DNA of 64,000 nt, from contig NZ_SCOM01000003.1 of NCBI RefSeq assembly GCF_005508865.1, positions 583,977 through 647,976 on the forward strand, written 5' to 3'. Below the pieces are notes generated by a model that made no database searches, was not told the DNA's origin, and saw only the letters and a program-made list of their open reading frames with translations. Position numbers and translations under genes: made by a program. The number at the start of each line of letters is the position of its first letter. Position 1 is the first letter of the stretch. Positions 37,300-45,450 of the stretch are shown piece by piece. The DNA comes from Pseudomonas sp. F(2018). GTDB lineage: Bacteria > Pseudomonadota > Gammaproteobacteria > Pseudomonadales > Pseudomonadaceae.

Positions 37300-38676
37300 G
37301 TGAGCAAGCCCAAGGTTTCCTTCTACAACCTGGCCTGGCGCTGGCACTTCTACGCCGGCCTGTTCGTCATTCCCTTCATGATCCTGCTGGCGCTGACCGG
37401 CATCGTCTATCTGTTCAAACCACAGCTGGACCAGCTGATGTACGCCGAGCTGCTTCAAGTACAGCCGGCTGGCACGCCGCTGTCCGCCGATCAGCAGCTG
37501 GCGCGCCTGCAGCAGGCACTGCCCCAGGCCCAGGTCAGCCAGTACCTGCCACCGGCAGCCGCCGAGCACAGCGCGCAGTTCGTCGCCACCCTCGACGGGC
37601 GCAAGACCAACCTGTTCCTCGATCCCTACAGCGGCGCGCTGCTCGGCCGGCAGGATGCGCAGAACAATCTGCAGGCCATCGCCCGTGCCCTGCACGGCGA
37701 GCTGCTGATCGGCCCGCTCGGCGACCGCCTGATCGAGCTGGCCGCCGGCTGGGGCATCGTCCTGGTGGTGTCCGGCCTGTATCTCTGGTGGCCGCGCGGG
37801 CAGGGTGGCGCCGGCGTGCTGTGGCCGCGCCTGTCCGCCCGCGGGCGTCTGCTGTGGCGCGACCTGCATGCGGTGACCGGTTTCTGGGGCAGCGCCGTGC
37901 TGCTGTTCATGCTGCTCACCGGCATGACCTGGACCGGCTTCTGGGGCGCCCAGTTCGCCGGGGCCTGGAACCATTTCCCAGCGGCGATGTGGGATGTGGT
38001 GCCGCAGTCCGACCTGCAGGCGCGCAGCCTCAACACGGCGGCCGACCAGACCGTGGCCTGGGCGGTGGAAAACACGCCGCTGCCGCAGTCCGACCCGCAC
38101 GCCGCGCACAACGGCCATGCCCCGGCTGCCGCGCCGGTTGCGGCGGCGCGCATTGGCCTGCAACAGGTGGTCGACACTGCCAGCCGCCTCGGCGTGCAGC
38201 CGGGCTACAGCATCAGCTTCCCGGCGGACGACAAGGGCGTGTTCACCGTCGCCCTCTTCGCCGACGACCCGCGTAACGACGCCACCCTGCACCTGGACCA
38301 GTACAGCGGCAAGGTCCTGGCGGACCTGCGCTGGGCCGACTATGGCCTGGTGGCGCGGGCGGTGGAGAGCGGCGCGATGCTGCACGAAGGCAAGATGTTC
38401 GGCCTGGCCAACCAGTTGCTGATGCTCGCCGTGTGCCTGCTGATCCTGCTCGGCTCGATCAGTGGCCTGGTGATGTGGTGGAAGCGTCGACCCCAGGGAA
38501 GCCTGGGCGTGCCGCCGCTGCGTCACGACCTGCCGCTGTGGAAGGGCGGAGTGGCGATCATGTTCGGTCTCGGCCTGTTGTTCCCGCTGGTGGGCGCCTC
38601 GCTGTTGCTGGCGCTGCTGCTGGACTGGCTCGGCCAGCGCCTGTCCCGGCGCGGAGCTGAGGCAGTCGCCAGCTGA
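37300..38676 (+). CDS. PepSY-associated TM-helix protein
   Basis: A 458-residue inner-membrane protein from a GTG start with GGAG upstream. It has four main membrane regions: about 16-38 (FYAGLFVIPFMILLALTGIVY), 145-165, 195-215, and the C-terminal pair near 370-440. PepSY-like periplasmic loops lie between. An insert PHAAHNGHAP in the large loop is histidine-rich. Family members often act as ferric or cupric reductase-like proteins next to siderophore or metal-uptake genes. The DUF2946 neighbour supports metal homeostasis, but the substrate is unknown. Confidence 0.85.
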   Translation: MSKPKVSFYNLAWRWHFYAGLFVIPFMILLALTGIVYLFKPQLDQLMYAELLQVQPAGTPLSADQQLARLQQALPQAQVSQYLPPAAAEHSAQFVATLDGRKTNLFLDPYSGALLGRQDAQNNLQAIARALHGELLIGPLGDRLIELAAGWGIVLVVSGLYLWWPRGQGGAGVLWPRLSARGRLLWRDLHAVTGFWGSAVLLFMLLTGMTWTGFWGAQFAGAWNHFPAAMWDVVPQSDLQARSLNTAADQTVAWAVENTPLPQSDPHAAHNGHAPAAAPVAAARIGLQQVVDTASRLGVQPGYSISFPADDKGVFTVALFADDPRNDATLHLDQYSGKVLADLRWADYGLVARAVESGAMLHEGKMFGLANQLLMLAVCLLILLGSISGLVMWWKRRPQGSLGVPPLRHDLPLWKGGVAIMFGLGLLFPLVGASLLLALLLDWLGQRLSRRGAEAVAS

Positions 38677-38681
38677 GAGCT

Positions 38682-38710
38682 GGCGCACCCGCCATTGCGG
38701 CGGGTGCGCC
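38682..38710. terminator. Strong hairpin between convergent genes
   Basis: Perfect 12-bp arms GGCGCACCCGCC (38682-38693) and GGCGGGTGCGCC (38699-38710) around a 5-base loop, between the convergent PepSY and thioesterase genes. Probably a bidirectional terminator, although no T-run follows. Confidence 0.6.
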
Positions 38711-38717
38711 GGAGTGC

Positions 38718-39200
38718 TCAGCCCTCGCTGTCCAGGGACTGGTAGCGCTGCTCCAGTTCCTGGCGGATGGCCCGGCGTTTCTGCGCCAGCTGGTAGCGGC
38801 GCTGCTCCTCCGGGGTTTCCGGCTGCAGGGCCGGTACCGGCATGGGCTGGCCGTGCTCGTCCATCGCCACCATGGTGAAGAAGCAGCTGTTGCTGTGGCG
38901 CACCGAGCGCTCGCGGATGTTCTCGGTGATCACTTTGATGCCGATCTCCATGGAAGTGCGCCCGGTGTAGTTGACCGAGGCGAGGAAGGTTACCAGTTCG
39001 CCGACATGCACCGGCTCGCGGAAGATCACCTGGTCCACCGACAGGGTCACCACGTAGCAGCCGGCGTAACGGGCGGCGCAGGCATAGGCCACCTCGTCGA
39101 GGTATTTGAGCAGGGTGCCTCCGTGTACGTTGCCGGAAAAGTTGGCCATGTCCGGGGTCATCAGCACGGTCATGGAGAGTTTGCTGGTTGCGAGTTCCAT
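38718..39200 (-). CDS. Acyl-CoA thioesterase, hotdog fold (YciA-like)
   Basis: A 160-residue hotdog-fold thioesterase: SMTVLMTPDMANFSGNVHGG with the catalytic-region motif GNVHGGTLLKYLDEVA, then VTLSVDQVIFREPVHVGELV. Start MELATSKLSM at 39200 is preferred; longer frames add an unrelated basic stretch. It would hydrolyse acyl-CoAs in the cytosol. The C-terminal 40 residues are charged and helical. Confidence 0.88.
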   Translation of the reverse strand: MELATSKLSMTVLMTPDMANFSGNVHGGTLLKYLDEVAYACAARYAGCYVVTLSVDQVIFREPVHVGELVTFLASVNYTGRTSMEIGIKVITENIRERSVRHSNSCFFTMVAMDEHGQPMPVPALQPETPEEQRRYQLAQKRRAIRQELEQRYQSLDSEG

Positions 39201-39382
39201 CTTGTGTCTCATAGGCAGTTTTAAGGTGCTGGCGATGCAGTCCTGCGGGGTCTGCTTGTTGTTATAGGTGCTGCCTGTGTACTTCGCTTTGCCAGCGCGG
39301 CGCACCATGCAACTTTGCGGCCGTTGCCCGGCGGCTGCGCGGCGGAGCCGTTAAGCTTGGGCTTTCGCCAGGGAGGACGGAC

Positions 39383-40090
39383 ATGCGCATTCATCTACTT
39401 GCCCTACTGCTGCTGCCTTTTGGGGCGCCCTGCACTGCGGCGCAGCAGCCTTGCGACAGCCCCGCCGCCTGCAACCAGGCCGGCACGGCCGCCTACCAGG
39501 CGGGCCTGTACGCCGAGGCCATCGAGGCCTTCGAGCGGCAGCTGAACCGTGCCGAGCAGGCTGAGGATCGGCCGGCCCAGGAGCTGGCGCTGAACAACCT
39601 GATGCTGGCCAACCTCAAGGCCGGGCATGCCGGCATGGCCCGCGCCTGGTTGCAGGTGGCGCTGCGCAACGACTTCGATGGCCCCGCCACCCACCACAAC
39701 CTGGCCAAGGTCGGCGAGCGCGACCTGTCCGTGCTGTCCGGCGTGGTGGAGGGCGAGTATCGACGCTACGCCGGCCAGGCGGCCTGGAGCACCCTGCAGA
39801 TCCGTCGCGAGGGCACGGGTTATCGCGCCTCCTTCGCACCGATCCGCGCCGGCCGCGATGTGCAGGAGTGGGGACCCGCGGCCATTGGCGAGCTGGACGG
39901 GCGGCTGAGTGGCACCGGCGATTATTTCGAGCTGCAGGATGCCGGCCTGGCGACCGAGTGCAGGGTGCAGCTGCTGCGTGACGGTCTACGCCTGCGGGTG
40001 CTGGAGGTGTTCGCCGACGTCTGCCAGGAATACGGCGGCGCCGGCATCAGCGTGGCCGGCGACTACTTCAAGGTAGAGGCCGGCCGCTGA
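39383..40090 (+). CDS. Secreted TPR-like protein
   Basis: A 235-residue protein with signal peptide MRIHLLALLLLPFGAPCTAA, then a tetratricopeptide-like helical pair (CNQAGTAAYQAGLYAEAIEAF; LALNNLMLANLKAGHAGMA), then a beta-rich C-terminal domain with two cysteines. GGGAGGA precedes the ATG. Function unknown. Confidence 0.75.
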   Translation: MRIHLLALLLLPFGAPCTAAQQPCDSPAACNQAGTAAYQAGLYAEAIEAFERQLNRAEQAEDRPAQELALNNLMLANLKAGHAGMARAWLQVALRNDFDGPATHHNLAKVGERDLSVLSGVVEGEYRRYAGQAAWSTLQIRREGTGYRASFAPIRAGRDVQEWGPAAIGELDGRLSGTGDYFELQDAGLATECRVQLLRDGLRLRVLEVFADVCQEYGGAGISVAGDYFKVEAGR

Positions 40091-40094
40091 TCTC

Positions 40095-41462
40095 TCAGGC
40101 GTGGGTCAGGTACCAGCGCCAGTCCTGCTCGCCGACCTCGCCCATGAACTGGCCGAACTCGGCCCACTTGATCGCCAGGAATACCTTGAGGAAGTCCTCG
40201 CCCAGTGCCTGCTTGGCCCAGCTCGACCGCTCCAGGTTGCGTAGCGCGGTCAGCCAGTCGGTCGGCAGGGTCTCGCGGGCCTGCTCGTAGCCGTTGCCGA
40301 CGATGGCCTCGCCTGGGTCGATCTGGTTGCGGATGCCGTGGTGGATGCCGGCGAGGATCGCCGCCGCCGCCAGGTAGGGGTTGGCATCGGCGCCGCAGAT
40401 GCGGTGCTCCACATGCCGGCTCTTGGCCGGGCCGCCCGGCACGCGGAACGACACGGTGCGGTTGTTCACCCCCCAGCTCTTGGCCAGCGGCGCGTAGCTG
40501 TTGGCCTGGAAGCGGCGGAACGAGTTGGCGTTGGGGCAGAAGATCGCCAGGGCGTCGTTGAGCGTGGCCATCATCCCGCCGATCGCATGTTTCAGCAGCG
40601 GTGTGCCGTGAGGGTCTTCCGAGGCCATCAGGTTGTTGCCTTCGGCGTCGGCCAGCGACACGTGCATATGCAGGCCGCTGCCGGCCAGGTCGCCAAACGG
40701 CTTGGCCATAAAGCAGGCTTGTAACCCATGTTTATTGGCCACGCCCTTGACCAGGCGCTTGTAGCGCACGCCTTCGTCGACCGCCTGCAGCGCGTCGAAG
40801 CGGTGCTCCAGGGTCAGCTCGACCTGGCCAGGGGCGTATTCGGAGATCGCCGTGCGCACCGGCAGGCCCTGTACTTCACAGGCGGCGTAGAGGTCGTCGA
40901 GGAACGGCTGCAGCTGCTCCAGTTCGTACACGCCATACACCTGCGGTGCCTGCGGGCGCACGCCGTTGGCCTGCAGCGCCGGCTGCGGGCGGCCATTGGC
41001 GTCGCGCTGCTTGTCCAGTAGATAGAACTCCAGCTCCACCGCCATCACCGGGTGGTAGCCGTCGGCCTTGAGCGCCTCGATGGCGCGCACCAGCACGTGG
41101 CGCGGGTCGGCCGGACTGGCCGGCAGGCCCTGGGTCGGGTGCATGCTGACCTGCAGCTGGCCGGTGGGCACCGTGCGCCAGGGTTGCAGGGTCAGGCTGC
41201 CGGGGATCGGGTAGGTCCAGCAGTCGGCGTCGGCCACTTCCCAGACCAGGCCGCTCTCTTCCACGTCCTCGCCCTGGATGGTCAGCGCCAGGATCGAGCT
41301 GGGCAGCGGCCGGCCGTTCTCGTAGATGGCCAGCAGCTCGTCGCGGTGCAGCAGCTTGCCGCGCGGGATGCCGTTGGCGTCGATCAGCATCAGCTCGATG
41401 CTGCGCACTTCGGGATGGGCGGCGAGGAAGTCGCGGGCTTCCTGGGGATTGGCGAATTGCAT
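40095..41462 (-). CDS. Glutamine synthetase family, gamma-glutamylpolyamine synthetase-like
   Basis: A 455-residue GS-fold ligase. Metal and substrate motifs are visible: VELEFYLLD, ISEYAPGQVELTLEH, GSGLHMHVSL, NNRTVSFRVPGG and HRICGADANPYLA. The N-terminal beta-grasp has IDANGIPRGKLL. This is the PuuA/PauA subgroup, which glutamylates amines such as putrescine or other small amines with ATP. An aminotransferase gene lies 42 bp upstream on the same strand and a GntR regulator is divergent, so this is an amine-catabolism operon. The actual amine is not evident. Confidence 0.88.
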   Translation of the reverse strand: MQFANPQEARDFLAAHPEVRSIELMLIDANGIPRGKLLHRDELLAIYENGRPLPSSILALTIQGEDVEESGLVWEVADADCWTYPIPGSLTLQPWRTVPTGQLQVSMHPTQGLPASPADPRHVLVRAIEALKADGYHPVMAVELEFYLLDKQRDANGRPQPALQANGVRPQAPQVYGVYELEQLQPFLDDLYAACEVQGLPVRTAISEYAPGQVELTLEHRFDALQAVDEGVRYKRLVKGVANKHGLQACFMAKPFGDLAGSGLHMHVSLADAEGNNLMASEDPHGTPLLKHAIGGMMATLNDALAIFCPNANSFRRFQANSYAPLAKSWGVNNRTVSFRVPGGPAKSRHVEHRICGADANPYLAAAAILAGIHHGIRNQIDPGEAIVGNGYEQARETLPTDWLTALRNLERSSWAKQALGEDFLKVFLAIKWAEFGQFMGEVGEQDWRWYLTHA

Positions 41463-41504
41463 GGATACCTCTTCGTGTTCTGTAGCCCGTGCTCGTTGTT
41501 CGGA

Positions 41505-42896
41505 TTATTCGCGGGCGCCGGGGATGGCCAGCAGCTCGGTGAGGGCCTGGTCGAGCATGCCGATCAGCTTGTCCACGTCGTCTGCCGTGGTGCTCGGGCA
41601 GCACAGGGTCATATTGTGGAACGGGGTGATCAGGATGCCGCGGTTGATCAGGTACAGGTGCAGAGCCATCTGCAGCTCGTCGTGGAAGGCCGCCTCGGCC
41701 TCGGCGCCGGTCTTCGGCGACACCGGGCAGAACTGGAATTCGCTGCGCGCGCCCAGCTCGGTCACCGACCACTTGAGGTCGTGCTTGCCGATCAGCGTGC
41801 GGAAGCCGTCGGCCAGGCGTTTGGCCAGCGGCAGCATGTGCGCGTAGGCGGCCGGGGTCATCACCTGTTCCAGGTTGGCGCGCATGCAGTGCATGGCCAG
41901 GGCGTTGGCCGACAGGGTGGTGCCCATGCCGCTGTGGCCGTGACCGTGGCTGTCTGCGCTGGCGCGTTTGCGCGATTCGGTCATGGCCTCGGCCATCGCC
42001 GCGCTGCAACCGAAGATGCCGCACGGCACGCCGCCGGCGATCGGCTTGCCGACCACGAAGAAGTCCGGGTCGAGGTTCCACAGCTGGGTGCAGCCACCGA
42101 TATCGGTGGAGATGGTGTGGGTCTCGTCGATGATCAGCAGCGCGCCGTATTTGCGGGTCAGCTCGCGGCACTTCTGCATGAAGCCCGGCTCGGGCAGCAC
42201 CATGCCGATATTGGTCATCGCCGGCTCGCAGAGCAGGGCGCAGACGTCGCCTTTCGCCAGCGCGGCCTCCAGCGCCTCGACGTCGTTGAACGGGATCGAG
42301 CGGCTGTACTGGGTCAGGTCGTAGGCCTGGCCGACCAGGCCGGAGCGCGGCACGGTCTCGCCTTCGCGGTAGCGCACCATCACGTCGTCGACGGTGCCGT
42401 GGTAGCAGCCGTCGAACACCAGCAGGGTCTTGCGCTCGGTTATCGCGCGGGCCCAGCGCAGCACGTAGCGGTTGGAGTCGGTGGCGGTGGCCGTGACCTG
42501 CCAGAATGGTAGGCCGAAGCGCGCCGCCAGCAGTTCGCCGCAGACCACGGCGTCTTCACCCGGTAGCATGGTGGTCAGGCCGTTGTTGCCCTGTTCGGCG
42601 ATGGCGCGGGCGATCGGGTCCGGGGAATGGCCGAACATGGTGCCGGTGTCGCCCAGGCAGAAGTCGATGTACTCGTGGCCGTCCACGTCATAGAAGCGCG
42701 CGCCCTTGGCGCGTTCGACGAACAGCGGCACCGGGGTCGACCAGTCGGCCATCCAGTGCATCGGTACGCCGCCGTACAGGGAGTGGCGCGCACGCTCGGC
42801 CAGAGCCACCGACTTCGGATTGCGGGCGAGGAAACGCTCGCGCTCGCGGTCGGCGAAAGTCTCCACGGCGGACGGGCTGATACCACTGGCAGTCAT
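41505..42896 (-). CDS. Class III PLP aminotransferase
   Basis: A 463-residue class III (omega-amino-acid/GSA-like) aminotransferase: FCLGDTGTMFGHSPDPI, DETHT with Asp257 and the PLP lysine K284 in FFVVGKPIAGG. Start MTASGISPSA at 42896 has GAGGTG six bases upstream. It is annotated in many Pseudomonas genomes simply as an aspartate aminotransferase family protein. The pairing with a glutamylpolyamine synthetase suggests transamination of an amine or its glutamyl derivative. Its promoter is repressible through an embedded TGTGATCACA site. Confidence 0.88.
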   Translation of the reverse strand: MTASGISPSAVETFADRERERFLARNPKSVALAERARHSLYGGVPMHWMADWSTPVPLFVERAKGARFYDVDGHEYIDFCLGDTGTMFGHSPDPIARAIAEQGNNGLTTMLPGEDAVVCGELLAARFGLPFWQVTATATDSNRYVLRWARAITERKTLLVFDGCYHGTVDDVMVRYREGETVPRSGLVGQAYDLTQYSRSIPFNDVEALEAALAKGDVCALLCEPAMTNIGMVLPEPGFMQKCRELTRKYGALLIIDETHTISTDIGGCTQLWNLDPDFFVVGKPIAGGVPCGIFGCSAAMAEAMTESRKRASADSHGHGHSGMGTTLSANALAMHCMRANLEQVMTPAAYAHMLPLAKRLADGFRTLIGKHDLKWSVTELGARSEFQFCPVSPKTGAEAEAAFHDELQMALHLYLINRGILITPFHNMTLCCPSTTADDVDKLIGMLDQALTELLAIPGARE

Positions 42897-42924
42897 GTTG
42901 CACACCTCGTTCGAATTTCCGCAC

Positions 42925-42953
42925 ATGCTATTTTGTGATCACAGAAATAGCAA
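42925..42953 (-). promoter_or_regulatory. Aminotransferase promoter with embedded operator
   Basis: On the minus strand: TTGCTA (42953-42948), 17-bp spacer, TAGCAT (42930-42925). The palindrome TGTGATCACA (42934-42943) lies wholly within the spacer, so a bound regulator would block RNA polymerase. Leader length to the ATG is about 22 bases. Confidence 0.6.
42934..42943. promoter_or_regulatory. TGTGATCACA palindrome, operator copy 1
   Basis: Perfect 10-bp palindrome in the aminotransferase promoter. Its size and GTGATCAC core suit a GntR/FCD-family operator. It resembles a CRP half-site arrangement, but the spacing is too short for a CRP site. Confidence 0.65.
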
Positions 42954-42996
42954 TGAGTGGTTTAATCGAGCCTAGAAAGCGCTTTTGGCGCATTTA

Positions 42997-43006
42997 TGTG
43001 ATCACA
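42997..43006. promoter_or_regulatory. TGTGATCACA palindrome, operator copy 2
   Basis: Identical to the copy at 42934; the centres are 63 bp apart, six helical turns. It lies just upstream of the short ORF and the GntR gene, so it is suited to autoregulation. Confidence 0.65.
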
Positions 43007-43024
43007 AATTATCAGGAGTAGACC

Positions 43025-43081
43025 ATGCGTGAATGTTCCCTGACCCTCAGCCAGCTTCCCGCACCGCCACGGGGCCACTGA
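43025..43081 (+). CDS. 18-residue upstream ORF coupled to the GntR gene
   Basis: ATG at 43025 with AGGAG seven bases upstream encodes MRECSLTLSQLPAPPRGH and stops at 43081, four bases before the GntR ATG. The GntR gene has no comparable Shine-Dalgarno of its own. The short ORF is out of frame with GntR, so it is either a leader peptide for translational coupling or a small protein in its own right. No repeated codons suggest attenuation by amino-acid supply. Confidence 0.5.
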   Translation: MRECSLTLSQLPAPPRGH

Positions 43082-43085
43082 AATC

Positions 43086-43748
43086 ATGGCCGATAATCTG
43101 CAGGAAAGACTGTACCAACGAATCCGCGAAGGGCTACTCGCGGGGCGCTTCCAGCCCGGCGAGCGCCTGAAGATCCGCGACCTCGCCGCGGAGTGGGGCA
43201 CCAGCCCGATGCCGGTGCGTGCCGCGCTGCAACGCCTGGTCGCCGAGGGCGCGCTGGAGGGCGAGCCACAGCGCTCGGTGCGGGTGCCGCTGATGACCCG
43301 CGAGCGCTACCAGAACATCTTCCAGGTGCGCCTGGGCCTCGAAGGCCTGGCCGTGGAGCTGGCCACGCCGCACCTGAGCCCCGCCGACATGGCCGAGCTG
43401 CGCGACTGCGTGCAGCGCATGGATGTGGCCATCGAGCAGCGCCAGGTGCAGGACTACCTGGAGGCCAACAGCCGCTTCCATCTGCGTCTCTACGGCGCCT
43501 GCGGCAATCCGGTGCTGCTGCGCAGCATCGAGTCGCTGTGGCTGCAGATCGGCCCGTTCTTCAACCGCCTGTTCACCGGCGCCGATCTGTCGCTGCGGCT
43601 CAACGACTTCCACGAGGAAGCCTTCGCCGCCATCGAGGCCGGCGACGCCAAGGCCGCGCGCAAGGCGATGGAGCAGGACCTGATCTACTTCGCCCGCTTC
43701 CTCCTCAACCTGCTGGAACTGGAAGGCACGCAGCCGCGCGCCCGCTGA
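43086..43748 (+). CDS. GntR family regulator (FadR/FCD subfamily)
   Basis: A 220-residue regulator: N-terminal winged helix (ERLYQRIREGLLAGRFQPGERL, then LKIRDLAAEWGTSPMPVRAA) and a C-terminal FCD helical domain with candidate metal/ligand residues (NSRFHLRLYGACGN; DFHEEAFAAI). It is divergent from the aminotransferase/glutamyl-ligase operon, and the two TGTGATCACA sites lie between. It most likely represses both directions until an amine-derived ligand binds. Confidence 0.9.
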   Translation: MADNLQERLYQRIREGLLAGRFQPGERLKIRDLAAEWGTSPMPVRAALQRLVAEGALEGEPQRSVRVPLMTRERYQNIFQVRLGLEGLAVELATPHLSPADMAELRDCVQRMDVAIEQRQVQDYLEANSRFHLRLYGACGNPVLLRSIESLWLQIGPFFNRLFTGADLSLRLNDFHEEAFAAIEAGDAKAARKAMEQDLIYFARFLLNLLELEGTQPRAR

Positions 43749-43761
43749 GGCCGGGGTCCAG

Positions 43762-43804
43762 GGGCCTGTCTCGACTGGGTAATAGTCCTGATCGAGACAG
43801 GCCC
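43762..43804. terminator. 13-bp inverted repeat after the GntR gene
   Basis: GGGCCTGTCTCGA (43762-43774) and its exact complement TCGAGACAGGCCC (43792-43804), with a 17-base loop. It lies 14 bp after the GntR stop. It could be a terminator, but there is no T-run and the right arm overlaps a possible -35 (GAGACA, 43794-43799) paired with TACACT (43816-43821) for the next gene, so an operator role is also possible. Confidence 0.45.
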
Positions 43805-43851
43805 GATTCCTGGCTTACACTGAACCTCCCCGGCCCCAGGAATGCCCTTCG

Positions 43852-45450
43852 ATGCAGGATTACAGCCAGCAGCGCTTTCTGATCGTTGACGACTTCAACG
43901 ACTTCCTCAGCTCGGTCAAGGCCATGCTGCGGGAGATGGGTGCGCGCGACGTGGATACCGCCAACCGTGGCGAGGAAGCCATCGCCATGTGCCGGCAGAA
44001 GCGCTACGACATCATCCTCCACGACTACAACCTGGGCGCCGGCAAGAACGGCCAGCAGGTGCTGGAGGAGCTGATCGCCGCACGCCTGATCAGCCACCTG
44101 TGCATCTTCGTCATGGTCACCGCCGAGAGCAGCCAGGCCATGGTGCTCAGCGCCCTGGAGCACGAGCCGGACGCCTACCTGACCAAGCCGTTCAACCGTG
44201 CCAGCCTGGCCCAGCGCCTGGACAAGCTGATGGAGCGCAAGACGCTGCTCAAGCCGGTGCTGCAGGCGCTGGACAAGCAGGACCCGGCCGAGGTGCTGGC
44301 CGCCTGCGACCGCCTCAGCCAGCAGGACAAGCGCCTGCTGCCGCTGTGCCAGCGCTACAAGGCCGGCGCCCTGCGCGAGCTGGGCCGCAGCGAGGAGCTG
44401 GAGCGCCTGCTCAATGCCGTGCTGGCCGACCGCGCCATTCCCTGGGCCTACCAGGGCCTCGGTGCGCTGCTGCTGGCGCGGGGCGAGCACCTGCATGCGC
44501 GGCAGATCTACGAGAAGGCGCTGCAGACCTTTCCCATGCAGCCCGGGCTGTACGACGGCCTGGCCGCCGTGCTCGACGCCGAGGGTGACGCCAAGCGCGC
44601 CCAGGAAATACTCGAGGACGCCGTGCGCCTGTCGCCCCTGGCCATCCGCCGCCAGGCCCAGCTGGGCAAGCTGGCCATGCGCAACGAGGATTTCGCCGGT
44701 GCCGCCAAGGCCTATCGCAGCGCCATGGAGCAGGGCCGCCACTCGCGCTTCAAGAGCCCGGAAAACTACCTGGGCCTGAGCCAGGCGCTGATCGCCGGCG
44801 CAGGCGAGGAGGGCCTGGACAAGCGCGCCCAGGCCGAGATCAACCAGACCCTGGCCGAGTTGGACAACCAGTACGCCAACGACCAGGCGCTCAAGGTACG
44901 CTCCCGCCTGATGCAGGCCAGCAGCCTGCACAAGTCTGGCGACCCGGTGCGTGCCGCGCAATTGGCTGAGCAGGCGGTGGCCGGCCTCGATCAGCTCGGC
45001 GAGTTCTTCTCCGCCGAGGCGGCCCTGACCCTGGCCACCCAGCTCAAACAGCTGGGCGAGGCCGAGGCCGGCGAGGGCCTGCTGAAGAGCTGCGTGGAGA
45101 TCTATGGCGATGACCCGGCCGTGCTGCAGGGCGTGGCCAGGCTGACCAGCGATCCGTCCATCCTCGGCAGGGCCAAGGAGGCGGTCGAGCTCAACCGCCA
45201 GGGCGTGCGCGCCTACCAGCTGAGCCGTTTCGGCGACGCCCTGGAGCTGTTCCGCCGGGCCCTGGCGCTGCAGCCGAAGAACATCAGCATCGCCCTCAAC
45301 GCCGCCCAGTCGCTGCTGCGCGCGGGTGGCGAGCAGGCGGAGCTCGCCGAGGAATGCCGCGCCTGCCTCGACGCAGTGCGCATGATCCCGCCCAGCGACC
45401 CGCGCTACGAGCGCTACCAGCAGCTGCGCCGTCGGGTGTTCGGCGAATGA
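43852..45450 (+). CDS. Response regulator with TPR output domain
   Basis: A 532-residue protein. The N-terminal receiver domain (1-125) has acidic pair D13/D14, phospho-acceptor D58 (IILHDYNLG), T90 and K112 (TKPF). The rest is a series of tetratricopeptide-like repeats (AYQGLGALLLARGEHLHARQ; GVRAYQLSRFGDALELFRRA). There is no DNA-binding domain, so output must be by protein interaction. The stop overlaps the kinase start as ATGA. Confidence 0.88.
   Translation: MQDYSQQRFLIVDDFNDFLSSVKAMLREMGARDVDTANRGEEAIAMCRQKRYDIILHDYNLGAGKNGQQVLEELIAARLISHLCIFVMVTAESSQAMVLSALEHEPDAYLTKPFNRASLAQRLDKLMERKTLLKPVLQALDKQDPAEVLAACDRLSQQDKRLLPLCQRYKAGALRELGRSEELERLLNAVLADRAIPWAYQGLGALLLARGEHLHARQIYEKALQTFPMQPGLYDGLAAVLDAEGDAKRAQEILEDAVRLSPLAIRRQAQLGKLAMRNEDFAGAAKAYRSAMEQGRHSRFKSPENYLGLSQALIAGAGEEGLDKRAQAEINQTLAELDNQYANDQALKVRSRLMQASSLHKSGDPVRAAQLAEQAVAGLDQLGEFFSAEAALTLATQLKQLGEAEAGEGLLKSCVEIYGDDPAVLQGVARLTSDPSILGRAKEAVELNRQGVRAYQLSRFGDALELFRRALALQPKNISIALNAAQSLLRAGGEQAELAEECRACLDAVRMIPPSDPRYERYQQLRRRVFGE

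Noticed and set aside
42997..43013. Promoter for GntR directly over operator copy 2
   Set aside because: A -10 at about 43008 would put the transcript start beyond the AGGAG used by the short ORF, so the geometry does not work.
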